A stretch of DNA of 50,301 nucleotides from Mycobacterium simulans (GTDB lineage Bacteria; Actinomycetota; Actinomycetes; Mycobacteriales; Mycobacteriaceae), in NCBI RefSeq assembly GCF_900232995.1, contig NZ_OCVX01000004.1, forward strand, positions 1-50,301, written 5' to 3'. Positions 24,908 to 33,441 of this stretch are shown one piece after another (within the stretch, counting starts at the first letter, position 1; the number at the start of each line of letters is the position of its first letter). The position numbers and the translations under genes were made by a program. A model generated the notes under the pieces. That model saw nothing but the letters and a program-made list of their open reading frames with translations. It did not search any database and had not been told where the DNA came from.

Positions 24908-26426
24908 CGCGATCCCAACCACCGGGACTGCCGGGTCATCGGCGGCGGCTGCGGCGCCGTATGTCGATGTTCACGAAACCCACACCGGTGTGGTGGTGTT
25001 AGCCGGCGAGCGAGCGTACAAGGCCAAGAAGCCGGTATTGACCGACTTTCTTGATTTCCGTTCAGCGGAGCAGCGCGAGGCCGCGTGCCTACGCGAAGTC
25101 GAATTGAACAGCCGTCTGTCTCCGGGTAGTTACCTTGGCGTTGCTCATCTCGACGACCCCGCGGGAGGTTTCCCCGAACCACTTGTCGTGATGCGGCGGT
25201 ATCGCGATAGCGACCGGTTGGCGGCCTTGGTCACACGCAGCGAGGCCGGCGGCGCCGACGAGTCGGTTCGGGGTGTGCTGGACACCATCGCCGCGGTCCT
25301 GGCCCGCTTCCACGAGCATGCCGAACGCGGTCAGCTGATCGATGCCAAAGGCACGCCTGAGGCGGTTAACCAACGCTGGAGCGAAAACCTGCATGAACTT
25401 TATCGCTATGCGGGAGACGGCTTTTCCGAAGAGTCGATCGCGCGGATTGAGCATCTCGCCACTGACTTCATTTCCGGACGTGCGGCATTGTTCACCCGGC
25501 GGATCGCGGACGGATGCATCGTCGACGGCCACGGCGATCTGCTCGCCGACGACATTTTCTGGGTCGATGGTGAGCTGGCCATGCTCGATTGCCTGGAGTT
25601 CGACGACGAACTTCGCTACATCGACCGCATCGACGACGCCGCGTTCCTCGCGATGGACCTCGAGTTCTTAGGCCGCCAAGACCTCGGTGATTACTTCCTC
25701 GATCGCTACATCGCGCATTCCGGCGATTCGTCGCCAATGTCGCTGCGGGACTTCTATATCGCCTATCGCGCACTAGTACGAGCGAAGGTTGACTGCGTCC
25801 GGCTGTCACAGGGCAAATCGGAGGCTGCTGTGGACGCGTCTCGGCACATTGCCATCGCAACCCAGCACCTGGAAAGCGGTGCCGTCCGGTTGGCGCTAGT
25901 CGGTGGCAGTCCCGGTACCGGGAAATCAACCTTGGCGCGCGCACTTGCTGAACAAGTTGGGGCCCAAGTTATCTCAACAGACGGGGTGCGTCGGGAACTA
26001 CGGGAGCGGGGAGACATCGCAGGAGATCCCGGTGTCTTGGACGCAGGGCTTTACAGCCGGGAAAACGTCACCGCCGTCTACGAGGAGGCACTGAGGCGAG
26101 CGCGTGTGTGTTTGCCAAATGGGCAATCGGTAATTCTCGACGGCACCTGGCGTGATCCGCACATTCGCACACTGGCGCGTCGCCTTGCGACGGAAACACA
26201 TTCGGCACTCGTCGAGCTCATGTGCACCGTGGCGGGTGACACGGCCGCCGACCGGATCAAAACGAGACAGCCGGGCAATTCCGATGCGACGCCGGAGATC
26301 GCCACTGCGCTGGCTGCTCAACACACCGGTTGGGACACCGCGCACCGATTGGAAACCACTCGGCCGCTTGAGGATTCATTGCGAGAAGCTCATGAGGCCT
26401 GGCGTCGAGCTACTCGGAATGAGTAG
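24900..26426 (+). CDS. bifunctional APH-like/AAA P-loop kinase (Rv2004c-like)
   Basis: The 508-aa protein has an N-terminal aminoglycoside-phosphotransferase-like domain (HGDLLADDIFWVDGELAMLDCLEF near residues 213-240). A P-loop ATPase follows with Walker A GGSPGTGKST (about residues 337-346) and a kinase-like C-terminus. It matches the layout of M. tuberculosis Rv2004c (about 498 aa), a DosR-regulon protein downstream of a USP. Its substrate is unknown. The ATG at 24900 overlaps the USP remnant, so it may be cotranscribed from the DosR-box promoter. Confidence 0.82.
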   Translation: MDDAIPTTGTAGSSAAAAAPYVDVHETHTGVVVLAGERAYKAKKPVLTDFLDFRSAEQREAACLREVELNSRLSPGSYLGVAHLDDPAGGFPEPLVVMRRYRDSDRLAALVTRSEAGGADESVRGVLDTIAAVLARFHEHAERGQLIDAKGTPEAVNQRWSENLHELYRYAGDGFSEESIARIEHLATDFISGRAALFTRRIADGCIVDGHGDLLADDIFWVDGELAMLDCLEFDDELRYIDRIDDAAFLAMDLEFLGRQDLGDYFLDRYIAHSGDSSPMSLRDFYIAYRALVRAKVDCVRLSQGKSEAAVDASRHIAIATQHLESGAVRLALVGGSPGTGKSTLARALAEQVGAQVISTDGVRRELRERGDIAGDPGVLDAGLYSRENVTAVYEEALRRARVCLPNGQSVILDGTWRDPHIRTLARRLATETHSALVELMCTVAGDTAADRIKTRQPGNSDATPEIATALAAQHTGWDTAHRLETTRPLEDSLREAHEAWRRATRNE

Positions 26427-26449
26427 GACGTGCCGATTTCGGCAATTGG

Positions 26450-27118
26450 TCACCCCGGCGGCGCCGGGCTCATGGATCCGATGAAGTAGGTTTCGTGCCC
26501 GCTCGGGTATCCGCCGCCGTCGGTCGCGATATGAACGTGGTCGTAGTGGTTGGCGGTTTCGTTGCCGTAGTCCGCCGTCCAACTCCCCGAGCCGATGCCT
26601 GGGTAAATCTTCTGCCGCCAGATCACATGCAGCACTCCCCATCGTTTGGCATTCGCCAAGGCATATCCGGCTATTTGGTTGCCGAGCTCGATACCCTCGG
26701 GGCTGTCATGGTTAGGGATCATGACATCGATCGCCAACCCGTTGGGATGCCACGGCAAAGGATCCTGCCGGAACCCGAAGATCTGCGTGATCTGGGGAAA
26801 CAGCAGGCTAATGGCACGGGCCGCCCAAATGGTCTTGACCTGCAAGCCCTCTTCGGGCGCGCGGCCAGTAGGTAACGCGAACTGAAAACCCTGGGCAGCG
26901 AGAGGCGCACTGCCCGCCAACAATTCCGTCTCCGCGGGACTGGCGGTATGCGGGGCGCCGGCCGGCACGGCTGCGGGGCGCGTCGGGGTTGCTGCGGCGA
27001 TCTCAACGTGGCGCGGTGGCTCTGTGCGCTGGGCGTACAGCATTGCGGCAGAGACGAGGATCGAGGCCACGAGTGCCAACCACCGGGCCCGGCCCTTGGT
27101 TAACACGTTTACGCGCAC
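26450..27118 (-). CDS. secreted VldE/ARB-07466-type domain protein
   Basis: The 222-aa protein has an N-terminal membrane or signal segment (WLALVASILVSAAMLYA), an Ala/Pro-rich linker and a C-terminal globular domain with WHPNGLAIDVMIP and NHYDHVHIA. This arrangement is typical of the actinobacterial VldE/ARB-07466 C-terminal domain, which resembles D-Ala-D-Ala peptidase-type folds. Probably secreted and cell-wall related; activity unproven. GTG 27118 is chosen to start just before the membrane segment. Confidence 0.7.
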   Translation of the reverse strand: MRVNVLTKGRARWLALVASILVSAAMLYAQRTEPPRHVEIAAATPTRPAAVPAGAPHTASPAETELLAGSAPLAAQGFQFALPTGRAPEEGLQVKTIWAARAISLLFPQITQIFGFRQDPLPWHPNGLAIDVMIPNHDSPEGIELGNQIAGYALANAKRWGVLHVIWRQKIYPGIGSGSWTADYGNETANHYDHVHIATDGGGYPSGHETYFIGSMSPAPPG

Positions 27119-27176
27119 GAACAGCACTTTAGTGTCGCGTGCGACGCATGTGGCAACGTTTGTTATCTGTTCGTTG

Positions 27177-27443
27177 TCAATTGCCGGTGCGCTCGCGATG
27201 CTTGCACCCCGGCCAGCAGCAGGGACGACGCTTGCCTTCTTCCAGTTCCTCCTGGGTCCGGCGAATGCGGCGCAATCGGGTCGCCTCCTGCTTTGCATCG
27301 TCGACCCAGCAGATGAACTCGTTGCGCGCTAGGGGCGTTATGTCATTCCAAGCAGCGAGTGCCGTGGAGTTCGCGATCAGGGCCTCGCGCAGGTCTGCAG
27401 GCAGCTTGTGCACCACCCCACCGGGTATTCGCTCGTTTGCCAC
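27177..27443 (-). CDS. YdeI/OmpD-associated (OmdA) family protein
   Basis: The 88-aa protein has the helical OmdA pattern (LPADLREALIANSTALAAWNDITPLARNEFICWV) and a basic C-terminal EEGKRRPCCW tail, common in actinobacterial YdeI-type proteins. The role is unclear. It lies 58 bases upstream of the VldE-like gene on the same strand and may be cotranscribed with it. Confidence 0.75.
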   Translation of the reverse strand: MANERIPGGVVHKLPADLREALIANSTALAAWNDITPLARNEFICWVDDAKQEATRLRRIRRTQEELEEGKRRPCCWPGCKHRERTGN

Positions 27444-27573
27444 CGAACCAGGTTAGATCGCCACGGGTTTAGCCACACCGTCATGTTCGCTGCGTGGACC
27501 ACACGGCGAACCAGATCAGGCTGAGATGGGCCTCCGGGCTCCGCGCCGCGCGGCCTGTCATTATCCGTGTCTG

Positions 27574-29070
27574 TTAGAGCAGTTCGCCGTACTCGTCGAA
27601 CCAATACGCGAGTTTGCCGCGCCGACTCACTGCCCGAAGCCGGGACTCGGCCGCCGCCCGGGTCTTGCTGGTGGTAACGATGAGGAGTTCGTCGCCGATC
27701 TCGATGCGAGTGTCGGGTGTTGGGACGAAGGTGTGGCCGTCTCGGATGATGAGCGTGATCACGGCCGGGTCGGGGAGACGGAGTTCCAGGATGGTGACGT
27801 TGTGCAGCCGGGAGGTCGGCTGCACCGTCATGGTCAACAACTCCGCGTCGAGCATGTCCAAGGGCGCGGCTTCCACCTGAATCTCGCGGGTGGATTCACC
27901 AGAAATCAGGCCCAGCCTGCGAGCGATTGGGCGCAGGCTAGGGCCCTGCACCAGAGTGAATACGACTACCAGCATGAACACGATGTTGAGCAGGCGATAA
28001 CTGTTGGGTACTCCGGCAACGATCGGAAACGTCGCCAACACAATGGGGACCGCACCCCGTAGCCCCGCCCACGAAAGAAAAACCTGCTGGCGCCACGGAA
28101 CACGAAACCCGAGAAGCGAGACCACGACCGACAGCGGCCGGGCGACCAGCAGCAAGAGGAGTCCGACGACGACGGCGGCGACCACGTCGGCACCCAGATC
28201 ACTCGGGTCAACCAGCAGTCCGAGCAGAACGAACAATCCGATTTGGGCCAGCCAGCCAAGTCCTTCGGCAAACGACCGCGTTGCCGATCTGTGTGGCAAT
28301 CCCGAGTTGGCCAGCACCACCGCGGCCAGGTAAGCGGCGATAAACCCGCTGGCGTGGGACTCGCCGGCTGCGGCGAACGCGACAACTCCCAACCCGAAGG
28401 TCGCGATCGGGTACAGGCCGGAAGCGGGCAGCGCGATCCGTCGCAGCCCGACGGCACCGAGGTATCCGATGGCCAATCCGATTGCGGAGCCGCCAAGTAG
28501 TTCGGACACCATATCGGTGATAGCGCCCTCGGGCTCGAACAAGAACGGCACCGTGCTGAACATCAGTACCAGGATCACCGCGGGGGCGTCGTTGAAGCCG
28601 GACTCTGCCTCGAGCAGTCCGGCAACACGCCGGGGCAACGGAAGCACGCGTAGCACCGAGAACACGGCTGCCGCGTCGGTGGAGGAAACGATGGCTCCCA
28701 ACAACAACGCGATCTGCCAGTCAACGCGAAGCAACAGGTATGCACCGACAGCAGTTACCACCGTGCTGATCATCACGCCGATGGTGGCCAGCGCGGCCGC
28801 GGGCGCGAGTAACTTTCGGATGTCGGCGAAGCGGGTGGTTAGACCGCCTTCGACGAGGATCACAGCCAGCGCCGCTGTCCCCAGGTTCCTGGCCAGGTGC
28901 ACGTCGTCGAACTGCAGGCCGAGGCCGTCTTCGCCGACCACGACGCCGACCAGTAAGAACAGCAGCAGGCTGGGAAACCCGATCCGAGTAGCCAGCCGAG
29001 TACCGACGATGCTGGCCAGCAGCACTAGGCCACCGATCAACAAAGCCAGATACAGCTGCTGCAAGCTCAT
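27574..29070 (-). CDS. CPA1-type K+/H+ antiporter with TrkA-C domain (NhaP2/CvrA-like)
   Basis: The 498-aa protein has about twelve membrane helices with the cation-binding FNDAPAV segment and SSTDAAAV. A cytoplasmic TrkA-C regulatory domain closes the protein (DPAVITLIIRDGHTFVPTPDTRIEIGDELLIV). It probably exchanges K+ for H+ under nucleotide or ligand control. It is divergent from a TrkA/CeoC-type RCK gene with a hairpin between them, suggesting a functional pair. Confidence 0.88.
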   Translation of the reverse strand: MSLQQLYLALLIGGLVLLASIVGTRLATRIGFPSLLLFLLVGVVVGEDGLGLQFDDVHLARNLGTAALAVILVEGGLTTRFADIRKLLAPAAALATIGVMISTVVTAVGAYLLLRVDWQIALLLGAIVSSTDAAAVFSVLRVLPLPRRVAGLLEAESGFNDAPAVILVLMFSTVPFLFEPEGAITDMVSELLGGSAIGLAIGYLGAVGLRRIALPASGLYPIATFGLGVVAFAAAGESHASGFIAAYLAAVVLANSGLPHRSATRSFAEGLGWLAQIGLFVLLGLLVDPSDLGADVVAAVVVGLLLLLVARPLSVVVSLLGFRVPWRQQVFLSWAGLRGAVPIVLATFPIVAGVPNSYRLLNIVFMLVVVFTLVQGPSLRPIARRLGLISGESTREIQVEAAPLDMLDAELLTMTVQPTSRLHNVTILELRLPDPAVITLIIRDGHTFVPTPDTRIEIGDELLIVTTSKTRAAAESRLRAVSRRGKLAYWFDEYGELL

Positions 29071-29128
29071 TACGTTCCCGTTCGGATGCGCCCACTTCGG
29101 CGTGCTGCCAGTTAATCAGTACCAGGCC

Positions 29129-29159
29129 CGCACGGCGCTCTGTGTACGCACGCCGTGCG
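29129..29159. promoter_or_regulatory. perfect 9-bp inverted repeat in the divergent antiporter/TrkA promoter
   Basis: CGCACGGCG (29129-29137) and CGCCGTGCG (29151-29159) pair perfectly across 13 bases. The element sits 59-89 bases upstream of the antiporter ATG and about 48 bases before the TrkA start. It could be a shared operator or the 5' leader hairpin of one transcript. Confidence 0.45.
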
Positions 29160-29206
29160 CTCTGCGAAAGTGCATAGGACAAGATGAATGTGTGGCGACG
29201 AGAAAG

Positions 29207-29899
29207 ATGCGAATCGCGATTGCCGGCGCGGGTAACGTCGGCAGGTCAGTCGCGCGCGAGTTGCTCGATAGCGGCCACAAGATCTTGTTGATCGAACGGC
29301 AACGGGCCAACTTCGAACCACACACGGTTGCCGATGCGGACTGGCTGAATGCCGACGCTTGCGAACTGACATCGATGCATGAGGCGGGCATCGAGACGTG
29401 CGACGTCGTGATCGCCGCAACCGGGGATGACAAGGCCAATCTCGTCGTGGGTTTGCTTGCCAAGACCGAGTTCGGGGTGCCCAGAGTGGTGGCGAGAATC
29501 AACGACCTGCGCAACGAGTGGCTGTTCACCCAGGCGTGGGGTATCGACGTGGCAGTCTCGACGCCAGGCGCCATGGTTGCCGGCATCGAGGGCGCCATTG
29601 ACGTAGGCCACTTGGTGCGATTGATGGCACTCCGCGAGGGCAGTGCTGCACTGACGAAACTGACTCTGCCCGAAGACAATCCACTAGTGGGACAGCAAGT
29701 CGGCGAGATGGATCTACCGCCGAACAGCGCTCTGGTCACGGTGCTTCGAGGTGACAACGTCATAGTTCCTCAGCCCGACGACGTGCTCGAAGCCGGCGAC
29801 GAGTTGCTCTTCATCGCCGACAACTCCCTAGAGCGTTCGATCCGCACTGTTATCCACGGCGCCAGAACTTTTCGTGCGCCGACCAACCGTGAGGCCTGA
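29207..29899 (+). CDS. TrkA-family RCK potassium uptake protein (CeoC-like)
   Basis: The 230-aa protein has a Rossmann RCK domain (IAIAGAGNVGRSVARELL; VVIAATGDDKANLVVGLLAKTEFGVPRVVARIND) and a C-terminal TrkA-C domain (VLEAGDELLFIA). It strongly resembles M. tuberculosis CeoC (Rv2692), an NAD-binding regulator of K+ uptake. No CeoB partner follows; the divergent antiporter is its likely partner. GTG 29192 would add five residues. Confidence 0.85.
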   Translation: MRIAIAGAGNVGRSVARELLDSGHKILLIERQRANFEPHTVADADWLNADACELTSMHEAGIETCDVVIAATGDDKANLVVGLLAKTEFGVPRVVARINDLRNEWLFTQAWGIDVAVSTPGAMVAGIEGAIDVGHLVRLMALREGSAALTKLTLPEDNPLVGQQVGEMDLPPNSALVTVLRGDNVIVPQPDDVLEAGDELLFIADNSLERSIRTVIHGARTFRAPTNREA

Positions 29900-29970
29900 G
29901 CGACGCCGAACGGTAAAGACAGGTAGTCCTACTCATTCGCCGCAGCCTGCAGGCCCGCAAGCTGAAACGC

Positions 29971-31296
29971 ATGCCGTTCACCACACGCGTCCGCAATCCA
30001 TCCGAGATCGCTAACAACACCCCAGCCGACCGCGACCGCGCCGTCGACGTGGCGCGCCTGTGCGCACTGATCGTCGTGATGTTTGGACACTGCGCGTTGC
30101 TGCTTGCCACCGTCGACTCCGGCGGTTTGCAAATCGGCAACCTGCTCGGTGAAATACCCGCGCTCGCTCCGGTCACGTGGCTGGTTCAGGTCATGCCGCT
30201 GTTCTTCCTTGCCGGCGGTGCCGCGGGTGCCTACGGCTGGCGCGATGGAATGCCTTGGGGTACGTGGCTATTCCTTCGGGCGCAGCGACTGTGCCGGCCC
30301 GTGTTCTGGTATCTGGCGGCATGGGTGGTGGCGCTGCTCGGGGTGCGCGCGTTACTAGGGGCGGAGTCAGCGGCGGAGCTGGGTCGAGAGTGCGTCGCGC
30401 TGTTGTGGTTTCTGGGCGTCTACCTTGTGGTGCTTGCCTTCGTTCCGGCGTTGACACGTCTGCGGGCGGGGTGCGCGGTCGCGGTTCTGGTCGCTTCGCT
30501 CCTCGTGGCAGCGGGTGCCATCGACCGGATTCGGTTGGTCATCGGAACTCCCGTATCGGGTGCGGCGAACTTCTTGATCGTCTGGCTAATCCCGGTGGTG
30601 ATCGGCGTCGCCTACGCGCGCCGGCTCCTCGGCCCAAGCGCAGCGCTCGTTGCAGCCGGAGCCGCGATTGCCGTGCAAGTGGCGCTCGCCGTCGCCGGGA
30701 GATACGAGGTCTCACTGGTAGTGACCGGCGCCGAACGGATGTCCAACGTGTCGCCACCGACGCTGTTGCTCGCGCTGCACTGCACGTGGATGTCGTTGGT
30801 GTTCGTGGCGGCCGCGGGAGCGATCCGCCGGTGGGCGGCACGGCCCCGGGTCTGGCGCATGGTGGCGGTGGGTAACGGGGGAGCGATGACGCTATACCTC
30901 TGGCACATCCCGGCCATCGCAGTTGCGGCCTTCCTGTTGCACGCAGTTGGCCTCGACGCATACGAGGTGCACGCATCGGGGTTCTGGGGGCTTCTTGCGC
31001 TGCGGGCCGTTGTGTTCGCCGCGGTGATGGCCGTCGCGTTCCGGTTGCTGACGCCGCTTGAGCATCGAGCGCTGCCATGGTGGGACGAGTGGGACGAGTG
31101 GGACGCTACGCTCCGGGCGACCGGCGCCCGGTCGGTTGCCAGTGGTGCGCTGGTATGCGTGTCGGGAGTCGCGCTGGTTCTATTGGCCAAGAACGGGCTG
31201 AGTGGTTCCGGGGGATGGACGGCGTTGGGTTGCTTCCTGGCCGCGGCGACGGCAGCGCGGCTGAGCGCCGGTTCGCAACGGCGTCGCGCGCAGTAG
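29971..31296 (+). CDS. acyltransferase-3 family membrane protein
   Basis: The 441-aa protein has about ten to eleven hydrophobic helices in the acyltransferase-3 (PF01757) pattern. The first loop carries RDRAVDVARLCALIVVMFGHC (the catalytic-type His) and the fifth region NFLIVWLIPVVIGV. Mycobacterial relatives such as Rv0111, Rv0228 and Rv1254 acylate cell-wall glycans or lipids. It is preceded by only 71 bases after the TrkA gene and is possibly cotranscribed. Confidence 0.82.
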   Translation: MPFTTRVRNPSEIANNTPADRDRAVDVARLCALIVVMFGHCALLLATVDSGGLQIGNLLGEIPALAPVTWLVQVMPLFFLAGGAAGAYGWRDGMPWGTWLFLRAQRLCRPVFWYLAAWVVALLGVRALLGAESAAELGRECVALLWFLGVYLVVLAFVPALTRLRAGCAVAVLVASLLVAAGAIDRIRLVIGTPVSGAANFLIVWLIPVVIGVAYARRLLGPSAALVAAGAAIAVQVALAVAGRYEVSLVVTGAERMSNVSPPTLLLALHCTWMSLVFVAAAGAIRRWAARPRVWRMVAVGNGGAMTLYLWHIPAIAVAAFLLHAVGLDAYEVHASGFWGLLALRAVVFAAVMAVAFRLLTPLEHRALPWWDEWDEWDATLRATGARSVASGALVCVSGVALVLLAKNGLSGSGGWTALGCFLAAATAARLSAGSQRRRAQ

Positions 31297-31337
31297 CGAT
31301 ATCTAAAGTGCGCGAACGAGCTAAGCCCAGATGGGGA

Positions 31338-31796
31338 CTAAGCCCAGTTCCACACCGACATGTCGCCGGCCGGGTAGTTGTTGCAGACGTCGGTGGACTT
31401 GGCGACGACGCCCTTGTTGTTGAAGAAGATCTTCATGTGGTTGGGCCAGGCGAACCACAGCGGATCGCCGTTGTAGAAGTGTTCGGAGTAGTCCCTACGG
31501 TCGGCCGGGCTGAGCGAGAAGAACCAGTGCGCCTTGTCTTGGGTCGCCTGCTGGACGTTGGGGTGGTTGTTGTAGTCGATCATGTAGCGCTGGTAGTAGA
31601 CCGGGCTGGTGTCCCTGGTGGCCGCCAGGATCTGTTCGGCGTCGCAGGTGGTGGCGATCATCCTGCGCGGTATCGGAAAGTCCTCCGTGGAATCCGCGGC
31701 GGCGATCCTGGGGAAGGTCGCAGCGGAGACACCCATGGTCACGAGCAAGGCCGCGAAGACAGCGCCTGCGCGTAGTCTAGGACTCGGGCGAAACAT
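31338..31796 (-). CDS. secreted Rv0455c-like (DUF5078) protein
   Basis: The 152-aa protein has a signal peptide (about residues 1-33, ending FPRIAAADS). The mature part is very similar to M. tuberculosis Rv0455c (TEDFPIPRRMIATTCDAEQ; HWFFSLSPADRRDYSEHFYNGDP; AGDMSVWNWA). Two cysteines probably form a disulfide. Rv0455c is required for mycobactin/carboxymycobactin secretion, so a role with MmpS/MmpL exporters is plausible. The flanking genes differ from the Rv0455c locus, so it may be a paralogue. The upstream ATG at 31844 precedes a non-conserved extension. Confidence 0.85.
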   Translation of the reverse strand: MFRPSPRLRAGAVFAALLVTMGVSAATFPRIAAADSTEDFPIPRRMIATTCDAEQILAATRDTSPVYYQRYMIDYNNHPNVQQATQDKAHWFFSLSPADRRDYSEHFYNGDPLWFAWPNHMKIFFNNKGVVAKSTDVCNNYPAGDMSVWNWA

Positions 31797-31865
31797 GCTG
31801 GTGATCCTAACATTTTGGGACCTGTCGGGCGGGACGGCTGTCACTGTTGCCAGCTATCTCGCAGG

Positions 31866-32063
31866 CTAGTCGCGGTACGACACGGGGTCCGCGGCCGAGA
31901 TACGGGCCTTGGTGAGGTTCTGTGCAGCTCGAATATGTCCGTCGACGAACGCAGGCCGACACAACAGAGAGCGGTCATCCCACGAGTGAAGACGTGGTAT
32001 GAACGCAAAGCGCGTGTCGATCGTCGCTAATTCCGGTGTTACCACCGCGGTGATCGGCTTCAT
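31866..32063 (-). CDS. small hypothetical protein
   Basis: A 65-codon frame begins at ATG 32063 with AAGGA 9 bases upstream, a good ribosome site for this genome. The product (KPITAVVTPELATIDTRFAF..., ending ADPVSYRD) has no membrane segment or family that I recognise. It may be real; the esterase gene ends 59 bases upstream of it on the same strand. Confidence 0.35.
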   Translation of the reverse strand: MKPITAVVTPELATIDTRFAFIPRLHSWDDRSLLCRPAFVDGHIRAAQNLTKARISAADPVSYRD

Positions 32064-32121
32064 TTCTGGTAGTCCTTGATACTTCGCCGTGAAAATCCGG
32101 ATCTGTTGGGCACGAGGGCGT

Positions 32122-33189
32122 TTAGTCAGTCGCCTCGCGAATGTATTCTCCGATTTGCCGCAACGAGCGGGTCGCTTCGGGCACCATCGGCGCGGCGACC
32201 TGAAATGCGTGGATCTGACCGGGCCAGACCCGGATCTCCACGGGCACACCGGCCGCGGCCAGCTTGCCGGCGGCCAGCTGCGCGTCGTGCAGCAGGACTT
32301 CGGAACCGGAGACGTGAATTAGCGTTTGTGGCAGACCGGGTTCGATATGGTCCAACGGCTCATACAGCTCTTCGGACTCGGCCTTGGTGGTGCGATTGGC
32401 CGCGGCCCGCGCGGCCACCTGAGCGAGCGCATCGAATGCTTTGGCAGTAAACATTGCGTCGGTCCTGATGCTGGACTGGGACTGCTCGTGCCTCGGGGCT
32501 AGCTGCAGAAGCGGGGAGATCGCTACTAGTGCCGCCGGCTTCTCGCCCTGCTTCTGCAGTCGTTGAGCGAGCGCCAGAGCGAGGTAGCCGCCCGCGGAAT
32601 CGCCCGCCAGCACAATCTGATCCGGCTCATATCCGCCTGCCCGCAACCATCGGTAGGCATCGTGGCAGTCATCGAGTGCCATCCCGATCGAGTGCTTGGG
32701 GAGCAGTCGATAGTTGACGACCAGGATGGGTGAATCGGCGAATGTTGATAGGGCGGTGACGGTTTTGCTGTGCGAGTTCGCGCCGCACATCAGAAACGCC
32801 CCGCCATGCACGTAAAGCACGATGCGACGATTGCCGTCGACCGGTAGCACTCCGGGCGCGCGGACCAACTCCGCGGTGGCGTGAGGCAAGTCGACGGTGC
32901 TCCGGATGGTCCCCGGCGTCTGCGGCAGGATGCGGCATGCCGCGTCGACCAGGCCCCAGGGCCATGGCAGGTTGGGGGCATAGCTACCCACCGCCAGGAT
33001 TGGCCTGATCGTCATTCGCGACGTCAGTGTCGCCAATCGGGCTGCGATACTTGGCCCAGTCTCGACGACCTCGTGGGGTGTCCCATCGCTGAACGGGAAT
33101 TCGCGCTTCTTGAATCTGCGCATCGCGCCCAGATCGTATGCGCGAGTGACTTCGGCGGGTGCACCCGATGCTCGACGTAATGTGGTCAT
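32122..33189 (-). CDS. HSL-family lipase/esterase (Lip type)
   Basis: The 355-aa alpha/beta hydrolase has the hormone-sensitive-lipase oxyanion motif HGGAF (LYVHGGAFLMCG, near residue 130), the nucleophile elbow GDSAGG and a C-terminal His in GQIHAFQ. Mycobacterial HSL esterases such as LipH and LipN hydrolyse short-chain esters or lipids. ATG 33189 follows GGGAAG at about 9 bases. It may be induced or repressed by the neighbouring PucR regulator. Confidence 0.85.
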   Translation of the reverse strand: MTTLRRASGAPAEVTRAYDLGAMRRFKKREFPFSDGTPHEVVETGPSIAARLATLTSRMTIRPILAVGSYAPNLPWPWGLVDAACRILPQTPGTIRSTVDLPHATAELVRAPGVLPVDGNRRIVLYVHGGAFLMCGANSHSKTVTALSTFADSPILVVNYRLLPKHSIGMALDDCHDAYRWLRAGGYEPDQIVLAGDSAGGYLALALAQRLQKQGEKPAALVAISPLLQLAPRHEQSQSSIRTDAMFTAKAFDALAQVAARAAANRTTKAESEELYEPLDHIEPGLPQTLIHVSGSEVLLHDAQLAAGKLAAAGVPVEIRVWPGQIHAFQVAAPMVPEATRSLRQIGEYIREATD

Positions 33190-33441
33190 GCTCAACACTT
33201 CCCACCTCGCAGTGACGAGACCGAACTGCCTTTGCAAACTTCCGAAATCACGCTCGGTTTCGGCGGGCCGGCATTGTCTCTGGTGAAGATGTTGACGGCT
33301 GCTACCGGTATCGCGGAATGGTCACGATAACCAGACTTGGGTAGCGATACAGGTCACGGTGCACATCACCGCATCGCATTGCGAGTCGTTGCGCTGTGGC
33401 AGGTGCCAAAAATGTTCAGCGGCAGCGTATTTGCTGTCCGA

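Noticed and set aside
28469..29191. Long 5' extension of the TrkA-type frame
   Set aside because: It lies antisense to the antiporter gene; TrkA homology starts at the ATG near 29207.
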